Source of the DNA: Pseudomonas kermanshahensis
Lineage (GTDB): Bacteria; Pseudomonadota; Gammaproteobacteria; Pseudomonadales; Pseudomonadaceae
Length of the DNA: 64,000 bases
Reading direction: 5' to 3'
NCBI RefSeq assembly: GCF_014269205.2
Contig: NZ_JABWRY020000001.1
Location: 5,008,001-5,072,000 of the forward strand
Positions 53,334-62,611 of this stretch are shown here, one piece after another (position 1 is the stretch's first letter; each line of letters opens with the position of its first letter). A model generated the notes under the pieces. The model searched no databases and was not told the origin of the DNA. It worked only from the letters and a program-made list of their open reading frames with translations. The position numbers and the translations under genes are program-made.

Positions 53334-53703
53334 CCACCTTGACGTAAAACTAAGGCTATTGTTGTTAGGCACTCCTTTCTTCCTCGCCTTGGCCGGGCTT
53401 GTATCTGACCTTCACATCGCTTGCTCTAGTCAATATGCAAAAATGGCCAAAGCGCTCTCCCGGAGCAAATGCCTTTCCTATGCCGTCGCGCTTTGGGGTG
53501 AAAAAAATATACGCTCGAGGCTTTTGGTGATTTTTATGATCACTGGCGCCATTACATTCCCTAAGTCTAGCATCCGCAGAGGCATACTGGATGCACGAGA
53601 CTACGATCAACTACCCAGCAATCTGAGAACACAATTAGTTGTCGCATCATGGACGAGCACCATCGGATTTACCTGGCTTACTATCAACTACTTTTTAATA
53701 TAG
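53326..53703 (+). CDS. Putative immunity protein, type B (membrane)
   Basis: This 125-residue protein has hydrophobic segments (LLLLGTPFFLALAGLVSDL, LLVIFMITGAITFP, WTSTIGFTWLTINYFLI) and the array-typical middle ALWGEKNIRSRLLV and LDARDYDQLPSNLRTQL. The ATG lies inside the end of the orphan tip. The first 100 bp are nearly identical to the B' copy at 54311, the rest diverges. Probably protects against a toxin related to tip 1. Confidence 0.68.
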   Translation: MIDHLDVKLRLLLLGTPFFLALAGLVSDLHIACSSQYAKMAKALSRSKCLSYAVALWGEKNIRSRLLVIFMITGAITFPKSSIRRGILDARDYDQLPSNLRTQLVVASWTSTIGFTWLTINYFLI

Positions 53704-53798
53704 CCACTGCAGAGAAAATACAATGCAGACTCCCGAGAAACGTCAAACCGTACTGCCAACTGCTTCGCCTTCAACGCCGAAACAAATTTAGCGCCCGT

Positions 53799-53852
53799 GA
53801 GATCGAGCGCCGCCCTCGCGGCGCTTCGCAGCACAATGCTGTTCCTATACAC
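53799..53852 (+). repeat. Solo end of the palindromic element inside the immunity array
   Basis: GAGATCGAGCGCCGCC and the following G/C-rich sequence match the arms of the elements at 38082-38309 and 55010-55236. It then drifts into a REP-like end (CAGCACAATGCTGTTCCTA). The mirror arm is missing, so this is a partial copy or a decayed one. It lies 20 bp upstream of the A' immunity gene. Confidence 0.75.
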
Positions 53853-53871
53853 GGAACTTTCAGCGAAAACA

Positions 53872-54234
53872 ATGAAACTACTTATGGCGACAACATCATG
53901 CTTCATGATCATGACCGGACTGGCACTTTATATCCGCTTGGCGCAACCCAAAACGCTGGAGACAATGATTTCTGCATTACCAAGCAGTTACTGGCTGAAA
54001 TTGAATGTTGCCATATGGGGCAAACAAAGCCTTCGCTCACGACTACAGCTAATAGGAGTCGTATCAGCCGTATTATTCTGGCCAATAAAAAATCTGCATA
54101 CCCGCCACAACAAACTAGACCCAAAAGATATCGACAAATTCCCGAAAAACTTAAAAAAACAGCTACTACTCTGCAATTATCTACTTTACCTAGGCGCAGC
54201 CTGCTTTGGTATAACTTACTTCATATACAGCTAG
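53872..54234 (+). CDS. Putative immunity protein, type A' (membrane)
   Basis: This 120-residue protein is homologous to the type A protein at 52805: CFMIMTGLALYIRLAQPKTL, LPSSYWLKLNVAIWGKQSLR, FWPIKNLHTRHNKLD, KFPKNLKKQLLLCN, and an end hydrophobic helix. The start at 53872 is the first ATG past the solo element; an upstream start at 53797 lies inside the element and is less likely. The ribosome-binding site is weak, so this copy may be poorly expressed. Confidence 0.62.
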   Translation: MKLLMATTSCFMIMTGLALYIRLAQPKTLETMISALPSSYWLKLNVAIWGKQSLRSRLQLIGVVSAVLFWPIKNLHTRHNKLDPKDIDKFPKNLKKQLLLCNYLLYLGAACFGITYFIYS

Positions 54235-54240
54235 CACCAC

Positions 54241-54318
54241 ATAGGCAAAATTGCTTTGCCTGGAAGCGTTGACGGCATGAAACATGAATTAATCTTCAAG
54301 GACTCTGAAAGTGATTGA
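54241..54318 (+). pseudogene. Displaced C-terminal fragment of a PAAR-type toxin (orphan tip 2)
   Basis: 25 codons (IGKIALPGSVDGMKHELIFK, then DSESD) end in a stop at 54316-54318 that overlaps the next immunity gene. The last 14 residues are nearly identical to tip 1 (GMKHGELIFEDSEND), and the DNA is close too. Only the extreme end is left. Confidence 0.55.
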
Positions 54319-54697
54319 TCACCTTGACGTAAAACTAAGGCTATTTTTGTTAGGCACTCCTATCTGCCTCGCCTTGATCGGGCATGTATCTGACGTTCAC
54401 ATCGCTTGCTCTCGCCAATATAAAGAAATGACCTCAGCACTCCAACGGAGCGCGTGTCTTACATTTGCGACCGGCATGTGGGGAGAGAAAAAAATAGGTT
54501 CCAGAATTCTAGTTATTTCTGTAATCGCTGGCGCCATTGGATCCCCCGCTTCGAGCATTCGCAGCGGGCTACTGAATGAGCAAGATCACCTAGAATTCCC
54601 TAGGTATTTAAGAAGAAAAATACTCATTGCATCTTCGTTAAACACTATTGGAGTTGCCTGGGTAGCGGCATATTACCTAATGAAGCTGATAAAATGA
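54311..54697 (+). CDS. Putative immunity protein, type B' (membrane)
   Basis: This 128-residue protein starts at GTG, matching the position of the ATG of the type B gene. Its 5' hundred bases are almost the same as B (MIDHLDVKLRLFLLGTP, VSDVHIACS), while the middle (MTSALQRSACLTFATGMWGE) and end (IASSLNTIGVAWVAAYYLMK) differ. Three hydrophobic segments indicate a membrane protein. Confidence 0.65.
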   Translation: MIDHLDVKLRLFLLGTPICLALIGHVSDVHIACSRQYKEMTSALQRSACLTFATGMWGEKKIGSRILVISVIAGAIGSPASSIRSGLLNEQDHLEFPRYLRRKILIASSLNTIGVAWVAAYYLMKLIK

Positions 54698-54774
54698 TAG
54701 ACAAAACATATGATTTCAGTAGAAGGCACAATACCAAACCACAAACAAGCTTACGCGCCCAAAGACGCTAGTTG

Positions 54775-54863
54775 CGGATAAACCCACTCCCACACGGAGC
54801 GCGCATCTTTCAGTCTAAACATAACGCCTGTGGGAGCGGGTTCACCCGCGAAAGAGCCGGTAC
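54775..54863. repeat. REP pair
   Basis: Left ATAAACCCACTCCCACACGG, right CCTGTGGGAGCGGGTTCACC plus CGCGAAAGAGCCGG. Partly inverted, with a 40-bp spacer. Confidence 0.7.
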
Positions 54864-55009
54864 AGCCAGTAGAAGAGTCCATGCATCAAGCCCAACTCGG
54901 CATCATCCAGCAACGCCTTGGCCATGGCTCCCGTGCAGATATCGCAGGGGCAAGTCTTGAGAATGCATCAGGGCTGATAGGTGCTCGCCACAACACATTT
55001 AGCGCCTAT

Positions 55010-55236
55010 GAGACCGAGCGCCGCCCGCGCGGCGCATCGCGAGCAACGCTCGCTCCTACGTTTGTTTCGGGCCAGTAACGCCTGTGGCAGGCGCGCGCGA
55101 CCGCCTGGTGTGTACGACGCGATATAGAGCCATGCGCCAAGGCGTACGCGCGCAAAACCCATAAGAATAATTGGCCCGAAACAAACGTAGGAGCGAGCGT
55201 TGCTCGCGATGCGCCGCGCGGGCGGCGCTCGATTTC
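55010..55236. repeat. 227-bp palindromic element, copy 2
   Basis: 65-bp arms at 55010-55074 and 55172-55236, the same sequence as the arms of copy 1 (a few changes). The 97-bp core is the reverse complement of the copy 1 core with scattered differences (for example the TGGCGCATGGC and GGCGGTCGCGCGC stretches). Flanking end motif TTTAGCGCCT at about 54998 and mirrored at 55248. Confidence 0.85.
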
Positions 55237-55304
55237 CCAGGCGCTAAACCTCCCGCGGCGGGCGCCTGTCAGCCCCAAACGCGTCGTGCCCGCTATCGAT
55301 AAAC

Positions 55305-57293
55305 CTAAAAGGAGCGACGCGTCTGCTGCAAGTGCGAAGGCAACTGCACCTGCGATATCGCGACTTTCATCGTCAGCTCGAACCGGCTCCCCAACCCGCG
55401 CGTAGAGTCATGCGACAGCGTGGCCCCCAGCAACTCGCCCATCTGCCTGCAAATCGACAAGCCGATCCCCAGCCCGCCATAACGCCGGGTCATGGAACCA
55501 TCAACCTGGAAAAAACGCTGGTAAAGCGTGGCCTGGTCGAGATCATCAAAGCCGATGCCACTGTCGCTGACCGTAAAGGTAAGCGCCAGGTTGTCCGGCC
55601 CCAGGCGCTGGCCACGCACCTGCAGCATGACCCCGCCCTGATCGGTGAACTTCAGGCCGTTGTCCAGCAGGCAACCCAGGCAACGGGCCAGTTTTTGCGC
55701 ATCGGTCAAGAGCGCGTCTGGCAGATCGGCAGGTATGTCCAGGCTCAGGTACAACCCTTTACCCAGCGCCTGGCCAGCGTGTGCGGCTCGCAAGCCTTGC
55801 AGCATGTTACGCAGGCTGAAGGGCGCGGCCTGCACACGCAAGCGGCCGCCCTGCAGCTCGGAGAGGGTGAGGATGTCGTCGACCATGTCCATCATGCTCT
55901 GGGCCGACGTGACCGCTGTGCGATGGTACTGGGCCATTTCGGCCTCCATCGGCAGGGTGTGCATCAGCTCAAGCGAGCCGATCACACCATTCATCGGGGT
56001 GCGCAGTTCATGGGTGACCGTGGCCAGGAACTCGTCCTTCAAGCGGTTGCTCCTGGCCAGTTGCAGGTTCAACTGCTCCAGGGTTCGACCGGTTTCACGC
56101 AGGGTCTGCGCCTGTTGCTCGCGCAGGCTGTTGATACGGTCGGCCAGCGCCAGCGACAGCAGCGCCACCTCCAGCGCCGAGCCCAACTGGCTGGCATACA
56201 TCGTGATAAACACGTTCGGCAAGTAACCCAGCACCATCAAGGTGTTGACCAGCCCGCCCAGCAAAAACGCCGACCAGGCGATGATGAACCAGCGCGCCAC
56301 CCGCAAACCGCGCGACCAGGCATACACGCCAGCGGCAAAGATGCTGACGGTGAACAGCAACGCCAGCACCGTGGCCATGCGCAGGGCGATGCCATACGGC
56401 ATGCTCACGGCCAAGACCATCACCAACCCACCGCCCAGCATCAGCAGTTGCAACAACCGGTCGAAGCCACGGCTGATCTTGCCCAGTTGCAGAAAATGCC
56501 GGGCGAACTGGCAGCCGAATAAACCGGCAGCGCCAATGAACAAGGGCGTCGAGGCATTCGCCCACCAGGGGCTGTCCGGCCAGAAGTAGGCGACTCCCGC
56601 ACCGTTCACCGAAACCTGATAAAGGCCGAACGAGGCGATGTAGAGGATGTAGTAGAGGTAGCTGACATCCCGCACGCTGAGGTAGATGAACAGGTTGTAC
56701 ACCAGCATCACCAGCAACACGCCGTAGATCATGCCCAATACGTACAGGCGCGTGGGCTGGTCCTCCATGTAGGCCTCGGCCGACCATAGCGCCAGCGGCG
56801 CCTGCACCGAACCCTGGCTGTGCAAGCGCAAGTAGACGGTGGTCGCCTGGCCTGGGGGCAGCGGCAACTCGAACAGGTAGTTGTTCTGCCGGATCTGCCG
56901 GCTGGCGTAAGGCAAGGCGTCGCCCGTGCGCTGGGCCAGGCGGTAAGTACCGGTGCTGTCGGGCAGGTACAACTCGAGGTGATCCAGAGGTGGGTAGGCC
57001 AGTTCCAGCAGCCATTGGCGGGGGGTGGCAGTGGCCGACGGCAGGTAACGCAGGTCGATCTTCAACCAGAACACTGACGTGGAATAACCAGCGTTCAACA
57101 CAGGCTCGTGATGGGCCCGAAAGTGCTTGGCGAACGTGGGCTCACTGACTTGGGCAATGCTGGTACTGCCATCAGGGTCTTCGAAGACCTGAAGGGTTTC
57201 GCCCAGCGGAAGATGGCGGGTAGCGTCGTCGAAGTCGACCGCAACGGCCAGCACGGGCAACAAGCCCAGAAGCACAATCAGCAAATAGCGCAT
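55305..57293 (-). CDS. Sensor histidine kinase with 7TMR-DISM input domain
   Basis: The 662 residues start with a signal peptide (LLIVLLGLLPVLAVAV). A periplasmic 7TMR-DISM extracellular domain follows (FDDATRHLPLGETLQVFEDP, FWLKIDLRYLPS), then seven membrane helices (about 185-390). HisKA has the phosphorylated His in ATVTHELRTPMNGVIGSLEL, and the ATPase domain has N-box DNGLKFTDQGGVML, G1 VSDSGIGFDD and G2 RRYGGLGIGLSICRQMG. No receiver domain is present and no response regulator lies nearby, so it is an orphan kinase. Ligand unknown. Confidence 0.9.
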   Translation of the reverse strand: MRYLLIVLLGLLPVLAVAVDFDDATRHLPLGETLQVFEDPDGSTSIAQVSEPTFAKHFRAHHEPVLNAGYSTSVFWLKIDLRYLPSATATPRQWLLELAYPPLDHLELYLPDSTGTYRLAQRTGDALPYASRQIRQNNYLFELPLPPGQATTVYLRLHSQGSVQAPLALWSAEAYMEDQPTRLYVLGMIYGVLLVMLVYNLFIYLSVRDVSYLYYILYIASFGLYQVSVNGAGVAYFWPDSPWWANASTPLFIGAAGLFGCQFARHFLQLGKISRGFDRLLQLLMLGGGLVMVLAVSMPYGIALRMATVLALLFTVSIFAAGVYAWSRGLRVARWFIIAWSAFLLGGLVNTLMVLGYLPNVFITMYASQLGSALEVALLSLALADRINSLREQQAQTLRETGRTLEQLNLQLARSNRLKDEFLATVTHELRTPMNGVIGSLELMHTLPMEAEMAQYHRTAVTSAQSMMDMVDDILTLSELQGGRLRVQAAPFSLRNMLQGLRAAHAGQALGKGLYLSLDIPADLPDALLTDAQKLARCLGCLLDNGLKFTDQGGVMLQVRGQRLGPDNLALTFTVSDSGIGFDDLDQATLYQRFFQVDGSMTRRYGGLGIGLSICRQMGELLGATLSHDSTRGLGSRFELTMKVAISQVQLPSHLQQTRRSF

Positions 57294-57558
57294 ACAGCCC
57301 CAGCATGGCCTGTCCGGTCGCGTCGCGGTTGCCTCCCATCCGTTTGAGACGACGTAATCCGGCAGAACCCGTTTGTCGAGTTATCCGAGCACTCTAGCAT
57401 AGCTTTCCTACCCGGCAATCGGCCATCTCCAATTGCGACCAAAAGGCTCTAAATCAATACTTTCAGCAGAACAACACACCTGAATCTGACCGGTCGATCA
57501 GCAAAACTCGTTTGTAGGACGATCCCCACAAATGGGTTTGGTGGTAAGCTCGCCGCCC

Positions 57559-58356
57559 ATGAATACCTACAGCTCCCGCCCCGTTGTCCTCTGTCTCTCC
57601 GGCCACGACCCCAGTGGCGGCGCCGGCTTGCAGGCAGATATCGAAGCCCTGATCGCCCAAGGCTGTCACGCCGCACCCGCGGTGACCGCCCTGACCGTCC
57701 AGGATACCGTCAATGTTTCCGACTTCCGCGTGCTCGACCGCGAGTGGGTGCTGGCCCAGGCCAACGCCGTGCTGGCTGACTCCACGGTAGCGGCCGTCAA
57801 GCTGGGCATGCTCGGTTCGATCGACATGGTCGACACCGTCGCCGAACTGCTTGCCGCCCACCCGCACCTGCCGCTGGTCTGCGACCCGGTCCTGCGTGCC
57901 GGTGGCGGTGGCCGCCTGGGCAAGGACGAAGTGGGCTACGCCGTGCGCGAACGCCTGCTGCCGCTGGCGACCATCGCCACGCCGAACCTGCCGGAAGCGC
58001 GCATTCTCGCCGAGCTGCCTGAAGGCACCGCCGACGAGTGTGCCGAGAAACTGTTGCCGTTCTGTAGACACCTGTTGATTACCGGGGGTCACGGCGACGA
58101 AGACGAAATCCACAACCGCCTGTACAGCCGCGATGGCCAACGCCTGACCTGGACCTGCCAACGCTTGCCAGGCAGCTACCACGGTTCCGGTTGCACCCTG
58201 GCCAGCGCCCTGGCCGGTCGACTGGCCCTGGGCGAAGCACTGCAAAGCGCTGTGCGCAGTGCCCTGGACTACACCTGGCGCACCCTGCGTGACGCCGAGC
58301 AACTGGGCAAGGGCCAGTACGTGCCGCGCCGCCTGCCCCTGGATTTCTGCTCCTGA
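57559..58356 (+). CDS. thiD: Hydroxymethylpyrimidine/phosphomethylpyrimidine kinase
   Basis: ThiD phosphorylates HMP and HMP-P in thiamine synthesis. This 265-residue ribokinase-like protein has [46 protein letters not shown] and the ATP/anion-hole motif [17 protein letters not shown]. The ATG at 57559 was chosen because the conserved strand follows within 10 residues; an upstream start adds 9 residues. It lies 14 bp before thiE. Confidence 0.95.
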   Translation: MNTYSSRPVVLCLSGHDPSGGAGLQADIEALIAQGCHAAPAVTALTVQDTVNVSDFRVLDREWVLAQANAVLADSTVAAVKLGMLGSIDMVDTVAELLAAHPHLPLVCDPVLRAGGGGRLGKDEVGYAVRERLLPLATIATPNLPEARILAELPEGTADECAEKLLPFCRHLLITGGHGDEDEIHNRLYSRDGQRLTWTCQRLPGSYHGSGCTLASALAGRLALGEALQSAVRSALDYTWRTLRDAEQLGKGQYVPRRLPLDFCS

Positions 58357-58370
58357 TACGAGGCTTTCAG

Positions 58371-58994
58371 ATGAAGCTACGCGGTCTGTACGCAATCACC
58401 GACAGCCAGCTGCTCGCCGGCCGTTTTCTGTCCCATGTCGAAGCGGCCCTGGACGGCGGGGTGCGACTGTTGCAGTACCGCGACAAGAGTGACGACGCCG
58501 CGCGTCGCCTGCGCGAAGCCGAAGCCTTGAAGCAACTGTGCGAGCGCTACGACACCCAGCTGATCATCAACGACGACGCCGAACTGGCCGCGCGCCTGGG
58601 TGTCGGCGTGCACCTGGGCCAGACCGACGGCCCACTGACCCCGGCACGTGCGTTGCTGGGCCGCGACGCCATCATCGGCTCGACCTGCCACGCGCAGCTC
58701 GACCTGGCCCGCCAGGCCGCCAGCGAAGGCGCCAGCTACGTGGCCTTCGGTCGCTTTTTCAACTCCGTGACCAAGCCGGGCGCACCGGCCGCCAGCCTCG
58801 ACCTGCTGGAACAGGCCCGCGCCCAGGTCAAGCTGCCGATCGCCGTGATCGGCGGCGTCACCCTCGACAACGCTGCCCCGTTGGTCGCCCATGGCGCCGA
58901 CCTGCTGGCGGTGATCCACGGCCTGTTTGGTACCGATAGCGCGCAGGAAGTCACCCGCCGCGCCCGTGCCTTCAACGCCCTGTTCGCTTCCTGA
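58371..58994 (+). CDS. thiE: Thiamine-phosphate synthase
   Basis: ThiE couples HMP-PP and HET-P to thiamine phosphate. The 207 residues show the TIM-barrel and phosphate-loop motifs [71 protein letters not shown] and [16 protein letters not shown]. It is next to thiD and 17 bp before hemL. This order is common in pseudomonads. Confidence 0.96.
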   Translation: MKLRGLYAITDSQLLAGRFLSHVEAALDGGVRLLQYRDKSDDAARRLREAEALKQLCERYDTQLIINDDAELAARLGVGVHLGQTDGPLTPARALLGRDAIIGSTCHAQLDLARQAASEGASYVAFGRFFNSVTKPGAPAASLDLLEQARAQVKLPIAVIGGVTLDNAAPLVAHGADLLAVIHGLFGTDSAQEVTRRARAFNALFAS

Positions 58995-59011
58995 TTTCGA
59001 GAGAAGATCCC

Positions 59012-60295
59012 ATGTCCCGTTCCGAAACCCTGTTCGCCCAAGCCCAGAAGCACATCCCGGGCGGCGTCAACTCGCCCGTCCGCGCGTTCAAGAGCGTTGG
59101 CGGCACGCCGCTGTTCTTCAAGCACGCCGAAGGCGCCTATGTCGTTGACGAAGACGACAAGCGCTACGTCGACTACGTGGGTTCCTGGGGCCCGATGATC
59201 CTCGGCCACGGCCACCCTGAAGTGCTCGACGCGGTGCGCAACCAGCTGCAACACGGCCTGTCCTACGGCGCCCCGACCGCCATGGAAACCGAGATGGCCG
59301 ACCTGGTCTGCTCGCTCGTGCCGTCGATGGAAATGGTCCGCATGGTCAGCTCGGGCACCGAAGCCACCATGAGCGCCATCCGCCTGGCCCGTGGCTACAC
59401 CGGCCGCGACGCCATCATCAAGTTCGAAGGCTGCTACCACGGCCACTCCGACAGCCTGCTGGTGAAAGCCGGCTCGGGCCTTCTGACCCAGGGCGTGCCA
59501 AGCTCGGCGGGCGTGCCGGCGGACTTCGCCAAACACACCCTGACCCTGCCGTTCAACGACATTGCCGCGGTCGAAAAAACCCTGGCTGACGTTGGCCAGA
59601 CCGTGGCGTGCATCATTGTCGAGCCGGTCGCCGGCAACATGAACTGCGTACCGCCAGCCCCGGGCTTCCTCGAAGGCCTGCGCGAGCAGTGCGACAAGCA
59701 CGGCGTGGTGTTGATCTTCGACGAAGTGATGACCGGCTTCCGCGTCTCGCTGGGCGGCGCCCAAGGCTACTACGGCATCACCCCTGACCTGTCGACCTTC
59801 GGCAAGATCGTCGGCGGCGGCATGCCGGTCGGCTGCTTCGGCGGCAAGCGCGAAATCATGGGCTGCATCGCCCCGCTGGGCCCGGTCTACCAGGCCGGTA
59901 CCCTGTCGGGCAACCCGCTGGCCATGGCCGCCGGCCTGACCACGCTGAAACTGATCAGCCGCCCAGGCTTCCACGCCGAACTGACCGATTTCACCAGCCG
60001 CATGCTCGACGGCCTGCAACAGCGTGCCGATGCCGCTGGCGTACCGTTCGTCACCACGCAGGCGGGTGCCATGTTCGGCCTGTACTTCAGCGGCGCCGAT
60101 GACATCGTCACCTTCGACGACGTGATGGCCAGCGATGCGGATCGCTTCAAGCGCTTCTTCCACCTGATGCTCGACGGTGGCGTGTACCTGGCGCCAAGCG
60201 CGTTCGAGGCGGGCTTCACCTCCATCGCCCATGGCGACAAGGAGCTGCAGATCACCCTGGATGCGGCTGAAAAGGCCTTTGCTGCACTGAAGTAA
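59012..60295 (+). CDS. hemL: Glutamate-1-semialdehyde 2,1-aminomutase
   Basis: HemL makes 5-aminolevulinate, the tetrapyrrole precursor. The 427-residue PLP enzyme has [40 protein letters not shown] and the PLP lysine in [18 protein letters not shown] (about residue 265). [20 protein letters not shown] follows. Length and motifs are complete. Confidence 0.97.
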   Translation: MSRSETLFAQAQKHIPGGVNSPVRAFKSVGGTPLFFKHAEGAYVVDEDDKRYVDYVGSWGPMILGHGHPEVLDAVRNQLQHGLSYGAPTAMETEMADLVCSLVPSMEMVRMVSSGTEATMSAIRLARGYTGRDAIIKFEGCYHGHSDSLLVKAGSGLLTQGVPSSAGVPADFAKHTLTLPFNDIAAVEKTLADVGQTVACIIVEPVAGNMNCVPPAPGFLEGLREQCDKHGVVLIFDEVMTGFRVSLGGAQGYYGITPDLSTFGKIVGGGMPVGCFGGKREIMGCIAPLGPVYQAGTLSGNPLAMAAGLTTLKLISRPGFHAELTDFTSRMLDGLQQRADAAGVPFVTTQAGAMFGLYFSGADDIVTFDDVMASDADRFKRFFHLMLDGGVYLAPSAFEAGFTSIAHGDKELQITLDAAEKAFAALK

Positions 60296-60310
60296 ATCGC
60301 CACATTTGCC

Positions 60311-60360
60311 CCTGTAGGAGCGCCCTTACAGCCCTTTCGCGACGTAAGGCCGCTCCTACA
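60311..60360. repeat. REP pair after hemL
   Basis: CCTGTAGGAGCGCCCTTACA and GTAAGGCCGCTCCTACA face each other, with CCCTTTCGCGAC between; a likely transcription end. Confidence 0.75.
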
Positions 60361-60483
60361 CAATCAGCTGACTTCCCCAACCCGACAGAATTTCGCGTAA
60401 AACTTTGTAAGGTTGGCGCTGCTTATCCCATAATGTGCCACCAGAGACATTGGCCGCAGCTTTGCAGAGGTAAGTCGATCCCC

Positions 60484-61029
60484 ATGAACCGCACCGGCCG
60501 CGCCCTGACCCTGGGCTGCCTGTTGCTTCTACAGCCCCTGCTGGCCCTGGCGGAGGGTGGTAACTCATTGCTGATTCCAGCGACGAGCCGCTGCACCCTG
60601 AATGTTCAGCCAGAAGACCTCGCCAATGCCCTCAAGGCCTGCGAGCAGACGGCGACGACGGGGGATGCCCAGGCGCAGTTCGAACTGGGCGAGTACTACT
60701 ACACCCAGACGCCCAAAGACCTGAACAAGGCCCTGAACTGGTTTCAGCAGGCCTCGTTGCAAGGCCACGCCCAGGCCCAATACCGGCTTGGCGCCATGTT
60801 CTTCCGCGGCGAAGGGGTCAAGGCCAACAACGTGCAGGCCTACATTCTGCTGAAGATGGCGGCGGTCAACGGCGCCGAAGATGCGCTGGACATGGCCGAC
60901 GAAGTGACCGAGCAGATGCCCCGCGACGAGCTGGAACACGCGACCCAGGTGCTCGGCCAGATCTTCCGCAAGTACCTGCTTGAACTGCAGAACGCCGAAG
61001 GGCGCTCGCCGTTCTCGCCACTTCCCTGA
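60484..61029 (+). CDS. Sel1-repeat protein, secreted
   Basis: The 181-residue precursor has a signal peptide (ALTLGCLLLLQPLLALAEG). Then come two to three Sel1-type repeats (AQFELGEYYYTQTPKDLNKA, LNWFQQASLQGHAQAQYRLG and AMFFRGEGVKANNVQAYILL), which form alpha-alpha hairpins for protein contacts. A GAGG element about 13 bases upstream favours the ATG at 60484. Partner unknown. Confidence 0.88.
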   Translation: MNRTGRALTLGCLLLLQPLLALAEGGNSLLIPATSRCTLNVQPEDLANALKACEQTATTGDAQAQFELGEYYYTQTPKDLNKALNWFQQASLQGHAQAQYRLGAMFFRGEGVKANNVQAYILLKMAAVNGAEDALDMADEVTEQMPRDELEHATQVLGQIFRKYLLELQNAEGRSPFSPLP

Positions 61030-61035
61030 AACGCC

Positions 61036-61362
61036 CTACTTCTCTGGCATCGGCATGGGGAACGGCATCACATTGCCGCCACCCTTGGCCTCGCTGATCT
61101 TCGCCGTGCCCAAGCGCTCGACCTCGTCGATGCGCACGATCGAATGCATCGGCACGAAGCTGCGGATCACGCCCTCGAACTGGCTCTTGAGCTTCTCTTC
61201 GCTGGGGTCGACCACCACCTGGGTGCGCTCGCCGAAGACGAACTCCTCGATTTCCAGGAAGCCCCACAGGTCGCTCTGGTAGATCTGCTTGGCATACATC
61301 TCGAAGACCTGCCCCTGGTTGAGGAAGATCACTTTATAGATGGCGGGTTCGCGTTTGCTCAT
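61036..61362 (-). CDS. DUF1820 family protein
   Basis: This 108-residue protein has the DUF1820 pattern IYKVIFLNQGQVFEMYAKQI, WGFLEIEEFVFGERTQVVVD, and VPMHSIVRIDEVERLG. It is cytoplasmic, of unknown function. The start at 61362 is the first Met before the conserved strand; the longer open frame upstream runs into a REP. Confidence 0.88.
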   Translation of the reverse strand: MSKREPAIYKVIFLNQGQVFEMYAKQIYQSDLWGFLEIEEFVFGERTQVVVDPSEEKLKSQFEGVIRSFVPMHSIVRIDEVERLGTAKISEAKGGGNVMPFPMPMPEK

Positions 61363-61416
61363 GGTTGGCGGGATAACACATGCGTAAGAAAAGGTGCGCA
61401 TCATAGCAGTGCCGGC

Positions 61417-61507
61417 CTGTTCGCGGGTAAACCCGCCCCCACAGGCTCTCCACCGGCCTTGAAACCTGCGCAGTACCTGTGGGAGCGTGTTCACCCGCGA
61501 ACAGGCC
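61417..61507. repeat. REP pair upstream of ybeZ
   Basis: CTGTTCGCGGGTAAACCCGC and GTGTTCACCCGCGAACAGG are facing arms, with TGTGGGAGC inside the right arm. Lies between DUF1820 (divergent) and ybeZ. Confidence 0.8.
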
Positions 61508-61612
61508 AGAACAGGCCCTACATACCGTTGAACGTTTCAGTGCTTTCGCCACTGCCATTCAAGGGTTATTCTTGAGCTCACACCCATTGCCGTCGGGCGG
61601 CTAAAAACGACC

Positions 61613-62611
61613 TTGAACGCACCCATAGAACCTCATCGTTTCATCCTCGAACCTTTCGAGGCCCACCGTTTCGCCAACTTGTGCGGCCAGTTCGACGAGC
61701 ACCTGCGCCTCATCGAGCAACGCCTGGCCATCGAGATCCGCAACCGCGGCAATCAGTTCGAACTGATCGGCGAACCCAAGACCACCTCCGCTGCCGAGCA
61801 ACTGCTGCGCCGCCTCTACCGCGAGGCCAAGGCCACCGACTTGTCGCCAGAAACGGTCCACCTGTACCTGCAGGAATCGACCGTCGAGAACATCGACAAC
61901 CCGGCGGTCAACGAGGTCAGCGTCTCGTTGCGCACGCGCAAGGGCAACATTCGCCCGCGCGGTGTCAACCAGCAGCGGTACGTCAAGGAAATCCTGGCCA
62001 ACGACATCAACTTCGGCATCGGCCCGGCCGGTACCGGCAAGACGTACCTGGCCGTGGCCTGTGCCGTAGATGCCCTGGAGCGCGAGCAAGTGCGCCGCAT
62101 CCTGCTGGTACGCCCGGCAGTCGAAGCGGGCGAAAAGCTCGGCTTCCTGCCCGGTGACCTGGCACAGAAGATCGACCCGTACCTGCGCCCGCTGTACGAC
62201 GCCCTGTACGAAATGCTTGGCTTCGAACACGTGGCCAAGCTGATCGAGCGCCAGGTGATCGAGATCGCCCCGCTGGCCTACATGCGTGGCCGTACCCTGA
62301 ACAACAGCTTCATCATCCTCGACGAAAGCCAGAACACCACGCTTGAGCAGATGAAGATGTTCCTCACCCGCATCGGCTTCGGCTCGACGGCGGTGATCAC
62401 CGGTGACATCACCCAGGTCGACCTGCCCCGTGGCACGAAGTCGGGCCTGGCGCACGTGATCGAGGTGCTCCGGGACGTTCCGGGTATCAGCTTTACCCAT
62501 TTCCAACCCAAAGATGTGGTTCGTCACCCACTGGTGCAACGCATCGTCGAGGCCTATGACCGCTTCGAAGGCCGTCAGGCCAAGCCAGAGGCACCCGGCA
62601 AAGATGCTTGA
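61613..62611 (+). CDS. ybeZ: PhoH-like ATPase YbeZ
   Basis: The 332 residues carry Walker [21 protein letters not shown] near 137 and the Walker [21 protein letters not shown]. YbeZ works with YbeY in RNA and ribosome maturation. The start is TTG at 61613 ([11 protein letters not shown]). The stop overlaps the ybeY start by 8 bp. Confidence 0.93.
   Translation: MNAPIEPHRFILEPFEAHRFANLCGQFDEHLRLIEQRLAIEIRNRGNQFELIGEPKTTSAAEQLLRRLYREAKATDLSPETVHLYLQESTVENIDNPAVNEVSVSLRTRKGNIRPRGVNQQRYVKEILANDINFGIGPAGTGKTYLAVACAVDALEREQVRRILLVRPAVEAGEKLGFLPGDLAQKIDPYLRPLYDALYEMLGFEHVAKLIERQVIEIAPLAYMRGRTLNNSFIILDESQNTTLEQMKMFLTRIGFGSTAVITGDITQVDLPRGTKSGLAHVIEVLRDVPGISFTHFQPKDVVRHPLVQRIVEAYDRFEGRQAKPEAPGKDA

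Larger units (their letters stand above)
54698..55304. other. Intergenic region with REP and a palindromic element
   Basis: 607 bp without a credible gene. It holds a REP pair (54775-54863), an open but unplaced stretch (54872-54990) of unknown origin, and the palindromic element copy 2 (55010-55236). Confidence 0.65.

Noticed and set aside
54872..54990. A short reading stretch (HQAQLGIIQQRLGHGSRA) between REP and palindromic element
   Set aside because: It has no start signal and runs straight into the repeat. It could be a gene remnant, but I could not match it to a family.
58736..60232. A 498-codon minus-strand frame opposite hemL
   Set aside because: hemL has complete PLP motifs on the plus strand; the opposite frame is composition-driven.
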